DNA of 5,586 nucleotides, taken from JAIBJN01 sp035461525. Lineage in GTDB: Bacteria; Actinomycetota; Thermoleophilia; Gaiellales; Gaiellaceae. The notes under the pieces were generated by a model, which did no database searches, was not told the origin of the DNA, and saw nothing but the letters and a program-made list of their open reading frames with translations. Below are positions 1 through 4,946 of the stretch, one piece after another; the stretch's first letter is position 1; every line of letters begins with the position of its first letter. The stretch is taken from the NCBI GenBank assembly GCA_035461525.1, contig DATHVD010000071.1, positions 1-5,586 on the forward strand. The letters are read 5' to 3'. A program made the translations under genes and the position numbers.

Positions 1-29
1 GAAACCAGGTCGCCCCCAGACGGGCACAG

Positions 30-41
30 TATAGCCGCCCC
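30..41 (+). promoter_or_regulatory. Possible -10 box for a leaderless transcript of the 42-479 gene
   Basis: TATAGC lies at 30-35, and six bases (36-41) separate it from the ATG at 42. No purine-rich ribosome binding site is visible before this ATG; the bases just upstream are mostly C. A TANNN-type box about six to seven bases before the start codon is the arrangement of leaderless genes, which are common in Actinobacteria. The last base of the box is C where T is usual, and no good -35 match is seen in bases 1-15. This is inference from a short motif. Confidence 0.3.
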
Positions 42-479
42 ATGCGCCGTCCCCGCCCCCGCCTCGCCGCCCGCCTCCGGCCGCACCTGCGCCTCTCGCA
101 GGCGCTCGTCCTGCGCGTCGACGCGATCTCGAACGGCGGCCTCGCGCTCTTCCTGCTCGCGGGGAGCTGGGATCGGCTCTGGGAGGTCTTCGGCCTGCCC
201 CTCCCCCAGCCCGCGTTCTACGTGCAGCTCCTCGGGGCGGCCCTCGTCGCCTTCGCCATCGTCGAGTGGGCTCTCGCCGGGACGGCCGGGGAGCGCGCGG
301 TGACGCTCGCCGCGGCCGCGGGGAGCGCGGTCGCGACGGCGATCCTCGTCGTCTGGCTCGTCTCCGGCGAGACCGGCGCCGACTCGCACGGCGTCGTCGT
401 CCTCTGGTCGATCGCCGCGTTCCTCGGGCTCGCGGCGGCGATCCACGCCGTCGTGCTCAGTCGCGGCCGCGGGACTTGA
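42..479 (+). CDS. Small four-helix integral membrane protein, function unknown
   Basis: The product is 145 residues. An arginine- and proline-rich N-terminus (about residues 1-18) is followed by four hydrophobic stretches at roughly 28-47, 59-80, 85-107 and 116-140, with a short basic tail (SRGRGT). The basic N-terminus suggests that it faces the cytoplasm. I recognise no catalytic motif and no named family. It resembles in style the small four-helix hypothetical membrane proteins of high-GC Actinobacteria, but that is an impression only. ATG 42 is the only ATG, GTG or TTG in frame in the first 30 codons. G/C at third codon positions and a coherent membrane pattern argue that it is real. It runs opposite to the rest of the window and overlaps the end of smpB by 23 bases. 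A small membrane subunit or transport accessory role cannot be excluded. Confidence 0.7.
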   Translation: MRRPRPRLAARLRPHLRLSQALVLRVDAISNGGLALFLLAGSWDRLWEVFGLPLPQPAFYVQLLGAALVAFAIVEWALAGTAGERAVTLAAAAGSAVATAILVVWLVSGETGADSHGVVVLWSIAAFLGLAAAIHAVVLSRGRGT

Positions 480-930
480 GCTCGCGCTCGATCTGGCGCT
501 TCGCGTCGCGGTCGGCGATCGTGCGCCGCTTGTCGCGGACGTCCTTCCCGCGCGCGAGCGCGAGCTCGACCTTCGCGCGGCCGTTCTTCCAGTAGAGCCT
601 CGTCGGCACGATCGTGAAGCCCTTCTCGGCCACCTTGCCGACGAGCTGCTCGATCTCGCGGCGGTGGAGCAGGAGCTTGCGGTCGCGGTCGGGATCGTGG
701 TTCTGCATGTTCCCCTGCGTGTACTCCGGGATGTGGGCGCCGACGAGGTAGAGCTCGCCGCCGCGCACGTCGCCGAACGCGCGCTGCAGCGTCGCCTTCC
801 CGTCGCGGAGCGCCTTCACCTCCGTGCCCGTGAGGACGAGCCCGGCCTCGTAGCGGTCGAGGAGGTGGTACTCGTGGCGCGCGCGGCGGTTGTCGGCGAT
901 GAGCTTGGTCCCGGCGGTCATTGCCTGCAT
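457..930 (-). CDS. smpB: SsrA-binding protein SmpB (trans-translation)
   Basis: SmpB binds tmRNA and delivers it to stalled ribosomes, where its C-terminal tail sits in the empty mRNA channel, so that the nascent chain is tagged and the ribosome freed. The 157 residues match the family along their length: NRRARHEY at 14-21, the TGTEVKALR stretch at 34-42, HIPEYTQGN at 66-74, HDPDRDRKLLLHRREI at 78-93, a WKNGRAKVELALARGK stretch at 114-129, and the tail DKRRTIADRDAKRQIER at 133-149. Two start codons compete: ATG 930 and ATG 921 (giving MTAGTK). Neither has a good ribosome binding site, and an in-frame TAG at 1006-1008 excludes a longer form because no start codon lies between it and 930. It is the last gene of the minus-strand run, 206 bases after rnr. 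No ssrA gene is visible next to it. Confidence 0.97.
   Translation of the reverse strand: MQAMTAGTKLIADNRRARHEYHLLDRYEAGLVLTGTEVKALRDGKATLQRAFGDVRGGELYLVGAHIPEYTQGNMQNHDPDRDRKLLLHRREIEQLVGKVAEKGFTIVPTRLYWKNGRAKVELALARGKDVRDKRRTIADRDAKRQIERELKSRGRD
462..471. repeat. Ten-base perfect palindrome within the smpB / membrane-gene overlap
   Basis: CGCGGCCGCG reads the same on both strands and lies inside the 23-base overlap (457-479) of the two converging coding ends. Because it is symmetric, it encodes Arg-Gly-Arg on each strand, and both proteins end in SRGR plus one or two residues. In a GC-rich genome a ten-base GC palindrome may be chance. It could form a short stem in either transcript, but there is no T tract after it, so it is not a typical terminator. 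Confidence 0.6.
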
Positions 931-997
931 TGGACCAAAAAAATTCGCCGAGCCGGTTTCGCTTTCGTCCCCCTCACCGACGGACCTTCCGCTTCCG

Positions 998-1063
998 CGT
1001 AGTGCCTACCGGTGGGGCTTCGTCCTACTCGCGCTCCGTGCTCGGCGCAAGCGGGACACTACG
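998..1063 (-). repeat. Seven-base inverted repeat enclosing 52 bases in the smpB leader
   Basis: CGTAGTG at 998-1004 and CACTACG at 1057-1063 are perfectly complementary, and the pairing can be extended by two G-C pairs past a two-base bulge. In RNA read from the minus strand this would close a large loop upstream of smpB. The right arm overlaps the candidate -10 box at 1056-1061, so the pair could equally be two half-sites for a protein. The match is short enough for chance to remain possible. Confidence 0.35.
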
Positions 1064-1085
1064 GGCACTCGCCCCCTCAATGCAA
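1056..1085 (-). promoter_or_regulatory. Weak sigma70-type promoter candidate for smpB
   Basis: On the minus strand TTGCAT (1080-1085) and TAGTGT (1056-1061) are separated by 18 bases. Each shares three of six bases with consensus: the TTG of the -35 element and the TA...T frame of the -10 element. Transcription would start near 1048, leaving a leader of about 120 bases before smpB. A spaced pair of such weak matches can arise by chance, so this is a suggestion only. Confidence 0.25.
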
Positions 1086-1092
1086 GCCCGCC

Positions 1093-1108
1093 GCGGAGGT
1101 TTCTCCGC
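1093..1108 (-). repeat. Short hairpin downstream of the rnr stop
   Basis: GCGGAG (1093-1098) and CTCCGC (1103-1108) pair perfectly around a four-base loop. The stem begins about 28 bases beyond the rnr stop codon (1137-1139) in the direction of transcription. No T run follows it on the minus strand (GGCGGGCTT comes next), so it is not a standard intrinsic terminator. It could protect the rnr 3' end or act as a weak, T-less terminator, as has been proposed for high-GC actinobacteria. Confidence 0.4.
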
Positions 1109-1136
1109 AAAGAGCGGCAAATTGTTCTCGGCGGCC

Positions 1137-2825
1137 TCAGCCCTGCCCGGAAAGGGCGAGCTCGACCTTGCCCTCCCAGCGGCGGACGCCCTCGACGCGG
1201 ACCTCGATCGGGTCGCCGAGGCGGTACGCGGCGCCCGTGCGCCGGCCGACGAGGGCCGTCCCGAGCGGGCTCAGCTCGAAGTAGTCGCCGGGGAGCCTCC
1301 GCGCCGGCAGGTAGCCCTCGAAGACGCCGCCGAAGCGGACGAAGATCCCGGAGCCGATCGCCCCGATCACCTCGCCCTCCCAGACGGCGTCCCAGCCCTC
1401 CTCGAAGAGCCTGCGCTCGAGCAGCCACGCCAGGCAGAGCTCGTCGGCGCGGTACTCGACCCGGGCCGCCTCGCGCTCGCGGAACGAGGCCTGCTCGGCG
1501 AGGTCGCCGAGGTCGTCCGGGGCCGCGGCGTCGGCGACGCCGAGCTCGCGCAGGAGCGCGCGGTGGCAGACGAGGTCCGGGTAGCGGCGGATCGGCGACG
1601 TGAAGTGGGCGTAGGCGCGGCTGGCGAGGCCCGAGTGACCGAGGTTCCGCGGGTCGTAGCGCGCCTGCTTGAGCGCCCGCAGGACGAGAGCCGGGAACGC
1701 CTCCGCGCCCCTCCCCGACTGCTCGGCGTGGCGCGCGACGAGCTCGCTCGCCCGCGCGGCGAGGCGGGCCGCTTCCGCCGGTGTCAGGTGCTCCGGCGCG
1801 GGCGGCGTCGGCACCTCGAGGTCGGCGAGCTTGGCGAGGAGGAGCTCGACCGACTGCGGGTCGGGGCGCTCGTGCACGCGGTAGAGCGCCTCGCGCTTTC
1901 GCCCGGCCAGGAGCGCGCCGACGGCCTCGTTGGCGGCGATCATCAGCTCCTCGACGAGCATGTGCGCGAGCGGCTCCGACTCGATCCACGCGCGCTCGAC
2001 GCCGCCCTCGCCGTCGAAGGCGAAGGCGATCTCGCCCGTCTCGATGCGCAGCGCGCCGCGCTCGTAGCGGCGCCGGCGCAGCTCCTCGGTCAGCTCGCGG
2101 GCGAGGAAGAGCGAGTCGGCGAGCGCCTGCTCCGCCCGCTCGTGGCCGGCCAGGATCGACTGCGCGTGCTGGTACGTGAGCCGCTCGCGACTGCGGATGA
2201 GGCTGCGGTAGAAGCGCGGCTCGCCGGGCTTCAGGTCGCCGTCGAACGGGATCTCGACCGTGACGCAACGCCGCTGGGCGTGCGGACGCAGGCTGCAATC
2301 GCCGGCGGAGAGCTCCTCGGGGAGCATCGGCTCGACCCGCCCCGGCACGTAGACCGAGAAGGCGCGCTCGGCCGCGTCGCGGTCGAGCGGCGAGCCGGCG
2401 GGCACGTAGGCGGAGACGTCGGCGATGTGCACCCACGCGCGCAAGCCGTCGCCCTCGCGGCGGAGCGAGAGCGCGTCGTCGAAGTCCTTCGCCTCTTCCG
2501 GGTCGATGGTGAACGCGAAGTGGCCGCGCAGGTCGACCCGGTCGGCCTCGGGGCCGGACGGCTCGGGCGGGAGCGGCGCGTGCGCTCGGCGGACGCCCTC
2601 GTGCCAGAGGAGCCCCTCGAGGACCGCCTCGACGTGCGCCGCCCGGCCGAGCACGCGCTCCAGGCGGGCGCGGCCGCGCCCGAGCCGCAGGACGGCCAGA
2701 TCGCCCGGGGACGCCTCGCCGGCGCCCTTGCGGTCGACGGCGACGGGAACGCCCCCCTCGAAGTACGGCTCGCCGACGAGGAGCTTCCCGCGCCGGCCGA
2801 GCTCGCAGACCGCGAGCTCGGCCAT
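1137..2825 (-). CDS. rnr: RNase II/R-family 3'-5' exoribonuclease (RNase R-like, short form)
   Basis: This enzyme degrades RNA from the 3' end, releasing nucleoside monophosphates. RNase R removes structured RNA and messages freed by trans-translation. The 562-residue product has an N-terminal OB/cold-shock-like segment (about 1-70), the RNB catalytic domain (about 95-425) and a C-terminal S1 RNA-binding domain (about 480-560). The metal-binding motif IDPEEAKDFDD spans 107-117, with Asp108, Asp114, Asp116 and Asp117 matching the catalytic aspartates of E. coli RNase R. The signature HFTSPIRRYPDL is at 407-418, and LYRVHERPDP (314-323) also fits the family. It is much shorter than E. coli RNase R (about 813 residues): the N-terminal helix-turn-helix, one cold-shock domain and the lysine-rich tail are absent. 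RNase II is therefore an alternative name, but proximity to smpB favours RNase R. The ATG follows the ctpA stop with no gap (TAGATG), preceded by a weak GGACGGG, so translational coupling is likely. Confidence 0.93.
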   Translation of the reverse strand: MAELAVCELGRRGKLLVGEPYFEGGVPVAVDRKGAGEASPGDLAVLRLGRGRARLERVLGRAAHVEAVLEGLLWHEGVRRAHAPLPPEPSGPEADRVDLRGHFAFTIDPEEAKDFDDALSLRREGDGLRAWVHIADVSAYVPAGSPLDRDAAERAFSVYVPGRVEPMLPEELSAGDCSLRPHAQRRCVTVEIPFDGDLKPGEPRFYRSLIRSRERLTYQHAQSILAGHERAEQALADSLFLARELTEELRRRRYERGALRIETGEIAFAFDGEGGVERAWIESEPLAHMLVEELMIAANEAVGALLAGRKREALYRVHERPDPQSVELLLAKLADLEVPTPPAPEHLTPAEAARLAARASELVARHAEQSGRGAEAFPALVLRALKQARYDPRNLGHSGLASRAYAHFTSPIRRYPDLVCHRALLRELGVADAAAPDDLGDLAEQASFREREAARVEYRADELCLAWLLERRLFEEGWDAVWEGEVIGAIGSGIFVRFGGVFEGYLPARRLPGDYFELSPLGTALVGRRTGAAYRLGDPIEVRVEGVRRWEGKVELALSGQG

Positions 2826-4004
2826 CTACCCGTCCGCGAGGAGCTCGACGAGGCTTCCGCGGGCGAGCTGGAGCGCCTCGTCGCGCCGGGTGAGCGGATC
2901 GTCGACGGCGGCGATGGGAGGCTCGATGCCGCGTCCGGTGATGTCGGCTCCGGCGGGCGTGACGTACTTCGCCGTCGTCAGCTTGAGCGCGCCGCCGTTC
3001 GAGAGCTGCGCGATCGTCTGCACGGAGGCCTTGCCGAAGGTGCGCTCGCCGACAAGGGTGGCGCGGTCGTGGTCGTGCAGCGCCGCGGCGACGATCTCCG
3101 CCGCGCTCGCCGTGTTGCTGTTCACGAGCACGACGAGGGGCAGGCTTCCGTGGGTGGCCGTTCCGGTCACCCTGAACGTCCGCCCGTCCTCGTGCAGGCC
3201 CGCGGTGCGGCAGACGACGCCCTCCTCGAGGTACACGGACACGGCGGCGACGGCCTCCGAGAGAAGGCCGCCCGGGTTGTCGCGGAGGTCGATGATCGCC
3301 GCCTCGACGCCGCCCTTCTCCACGAGCCGGCCGGTCGCGCGGTCGATGCGCTGCGAGGAGCCGGCGGCGAAGGAGAAGACGCGGATGTACGCGACCTTGT
3401 GCTGCTTGACGTTCATCAGGTGCGCGCTGATCGACGGCACCTTGACCTCTCGGCGCACGACGTCGAGCCTGAGCCGTCCCTTCCCCGGCCGCAAGAGGAC
3501 GAGGCTCACGGTCGTGCCCCGCTCGCCCTTGATGAGCCCGAGAGCGTCCTCGAAGGTCAGCTCGCGCGCGGGCCTCCCCTCGATCCGGACGATGATGTCG
3601 CCCTCGCGGATCCCGGCGTCCCGCGCGGGGCCCGGAAAGGCCGAGGTGACGACGAGTCCGCGGCCGACCGGCCCCACGGTGAGCCCGATGCCGGAGTAGC
3701 TTCCGTCCGTGCGCTCCTGGAGGCTCGCCAGCTGTGCCGCCGTCAGGTAGCTCGTGTGCGGGTCGTCGAGGCCTTCGAGGATCTCGCTGACCCTGGGCCG
3801 GTCGAGCACGCTCGGCGCGATCCAGCGGTAGTAGGACGACGTCAGCTCGTCCCGGACCTCGTCCACGAGCTTGACGGTGCGCACGGGGCGCGGCGGCGCC
3901 GCTGCGGACGTCCCCTCCTCGTCCGAGCGGGTGAGGAAGACGCCGAACGCGAAGGCCAGCGCGACGACGAGGGCCGCGCCGAGGAAACGGAGCCCGCTCC
4001 TCAC
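2826..4004 (-). CDS. ctpA: S41-family C-terminal processing peptidase with PDZ domain (CtpA-like)
   Basis: This is a serine protease of the tail-specific/CtpA group, which trims or degrades envelope proteins from their C-termini. The 392 residues begin with a basic start and one hydrophobic segment (about 7-24) that acts as a membrane anchor or signal peptide and places the enzyme outside the membrane. A PDZ domain spans about 100-180, with the protease domain after it (RDNPGGLL at 241-248). The catalytic Ser is Ser300 in NTASAAEI, and the general base is Lys325 in GERTFGKASVQ, with Gln329 four residues on. The 25-residue Ser-Lys spacing equals that of plant D1 processing protease. The start is GTG at 4004; no earlier in-frame start lies between it and the ftsX stop, and no clear ribosome binding site is seen. 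It sits 46 bases after ftsX and abuts rnr. The gene order ftsE-ftsX-ctp is also known from Bacillus (ctpB). The substrate cannot be told from sequence. Confidence 0.95.
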   Translation of the reverse strand: MRSGLRFLGAALVVALAFAFGVFLTRSDEEGTSAAAPPRPVRTVKLVDEVRDELTSSYYRWIAPSVLDRPRVSEILEGLDDPHTSYLTAAQLASLQERTDGSYSGIGLTVGPVGRGLVVTSAFPGPARDAGIREGDIIVRIEGRPARELTFEDALGLIKGERGTTVSLVLLRPGKGRLRLDVVRREVKVPSISAHLMNVKQHKVAYIRVFSFAAGSSQRIDRATGRLVEKGGVEAAIIDLRDNPGGLLSEAVAAVSVYLEEGVVCRTAGLHEDGRTFRVTGTATHGSLPLVVLVNSNTASAAEIVAAALHDHDRATLVGERTFGKASVQTIAQLSNGGALKLTTAKYVTPAGADITGRGIEPPIAAVDDPLTRRDEALQLARGSLVELLADG

Positions 4005-4023
4005 GGGCGGAACGAGGTCTCGT

Positions 4024-4045
4024 GTGGCGGTGCCGCGATCGCCAC
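4024..4045 (-). repeat. Hairpin in the ftsX-ctpA spacer
   Basis: GTGGCG (4024-4029) and CGCCAC (4040-4045) form a perfect six-pair stem with a ten-base loop, filling much of the 46-base gap between the ftsX stop and the ctpA GTG. No T run follows, so it is not a typical terminator. It may be an RNA processing or stability site that sets the ratio of ftsX to ctpA expression, or may be chance in GC-rich DNA. Confidence 0.4.
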
Positions 4046-4050
4046 GGGGC

Positions 4051-4935
4051 TCAGACCCGCAGGAAGCGCCGCAAGGTGATGCCGGAGCCCGCGGCGCCGA
4101 TCAGGAGGCTCATGCCGACCAGGATGAGGGCGACGACCGGGAAGCTCCAGGCCCGGATCTCGTCGGGGCTCTCGATGCGGCCGAGGATCCCGGGGAGCGC
4201 GAGCTCCTTCGCGGCGAGGAGGAGGAGGACCGCGGCGATCGAGCCGGCGAGGCCGCAGAGGATGCCCTCGAGCATGAACGGCGCCCGCACGAACCAGTTC
4301 GTCGCGCCGACGAGCTTCATCACCTCGATCTCGCGCCGGCGCGCGAAGATCGAGAGCCGGATGGTGTTGGCGATCAGGATCGTCGAGGCGATCAGGAGGA
4401 TGAGGCTGCCGATGAGGAAGATCGCGCCGATGATCGTGGCGACCTGCAGCACCCGCTCGGCTTTCTTCTCCCCGTACCTGACGCTCTCGACGCCGGCCGG
4501 AGGCGGCTCCAGGCCCGCTGCGATCGCCTGGACGTCCTCCGCGCGCTTCGGGATCACCTCGTAGGCCGCGGGGAGCGGGTTCCGGGCCAGGTTCTCCGTC
4601 AGCTCGGGGAAGCGCTGCCGCATCTCCTCGAGCGCGTCCTCCTTGGAGACGAACCGGTAGGACTCGACCAGCGGGTTCGCGCCGAGGTCGGTGCCCAGCG
4701 CGTTGATCTGCTGCGGGGTCGCCTCGTCCCCGCAGGTCAGCCCCGTGCAGAAGTAGACGTTGACGACGAGGTCGCGCTTGACGTGGTTCGTCCACGAGAT
4801 GACCCAACTCCCGAGCGCGATGAAGAGCCCGAGCAGGAACATGCCGATGAGGACGGTCATGACCGCCGCCACGCTCGTGGAGAGGTTCGTCCTGATCGAC
4901 TGCAGGGCCTCGGAGAAAAAGAGCCGTGTCCGCAT
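4051..4935 (-). CDS. ftsX: Cell division protein FtsX (membrane subunit of FtsEX)
   Basis: FtsX is the membrane half of the FtsEX complex. ATP use by FtsE changes the shape of the FtsX outer loop, which activates peptidoglycan hydrolases at the division site. The 294 residues, the usual length, show a short cytoplasmic N-terminus, helix 1 (about 21-48), a large outer domain (about 49-160), helices 2 (164-191), 3 (219-245) and 4 (264-286), and a basic end. The charged loop RRREIEVMKLVGAT (199-212) is the family signature that contacts the ATPase. The outer domain holds two cysteines, Cys63 and Cys68, in a CTGLTC stretch, which could form a disulfide. ATG 4935 lies 11 bases beyond the ftsE stop, with only a weak AGG as ribosome binding site, so coupling to ftsE is likely. 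No EnvC-like M23 hydrolase partner follows; in mycobacteria the partner is RipC, encoded elsewhere. Confidence 0.96.
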   Translation of the reverse strand: MRTRLFFSEALQSIRTNLSTSVAAVMTVLIGMFLLGLFIALGSWVISWTNHVKRDLVVNVYFCTGLTCGDEATPQQINALGTDLGANPLVESYRFVSKEDALEEMRQRFPELTENLARNPLPAAYEVIPKRAEDVQAIAAGLEPPPAGVESVRYGEKKAERVLQVATIIGAIFLIGSLILLIASTILIANTIRLSIFARRREIEVMKLVGATNWFVRAPFMLEGILCGLAGSIAAVLLLLAAKELALPGILGRIESPDEIRAWSFPVVALILVGMSLLIGAAGSGITLRRFLRV

Positions 4936-4946
4936 GAGAGCGCCTG

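Larger units (their letters stand above)
931..1136 (-). promoter_or_regulatory. rnr-smpB intergenic region, probable smpB leader
   Basis: This is the only sizeable gap in the window. I see no tRNA, no tmRNA ends and no convincing protein gene in it. It carries several inverted repeats (listed separately), two near-copies of GCTT(T)CGTCC at 961-970 and 1017-1025, and a run of seven T on the minus strand (A at 937-943), ending six bases before ATG 930. The local sequence is less strictly codon-like than its flanks. The likely role is a separate promoter and leader for smpB, perhaps with control over readthrough from rnr. The T7 run follows a GC-rich segment, but only a weak three-pair stem can be drawn before it, so I do not call it a terminator. 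Confidence 0.4.

Noticed and set aside
918..977. A 19-codon minus-strand frame starting at GTG 977 and ending in a TGA that overlaps ATG 921 of smpB (ATGA)
   Set aside because: It could be a leader peptide coupled to smpB, but it has no ribosome binding site, uses GTG, and is short enough to be chance. There is not enough to call it.
931..1136. Possible ssrA (tmRNA) or tRNA in the gap next to smpB
   Set aside because: At 206 bases it is too short for a whole tmRNA. There is no T-loop GTTCGA-type motif, no paired acceptor ends and no CCA-proximal stem.
1006..2436. Second minus-strand frame within rnr, 476 codons, Arg- and Ala-rich
   Set aside because: It is the shifted frame of rnr. The other frame has the RNB and S1 motifs in full.
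921..4079. Very long plus-strand open frame (about 1,050 codons) antisense to rnr and ctpA
   Set aside because: It runs opposite to two genes with complete catalytic motifs, its translation is rich in Ala, Arg, Glu, Leu and Asp in the manner of antisense frames in GC-rich DNA, and it shows no domain. The lack of stops follows from the G/C third-position bias of the real genes.
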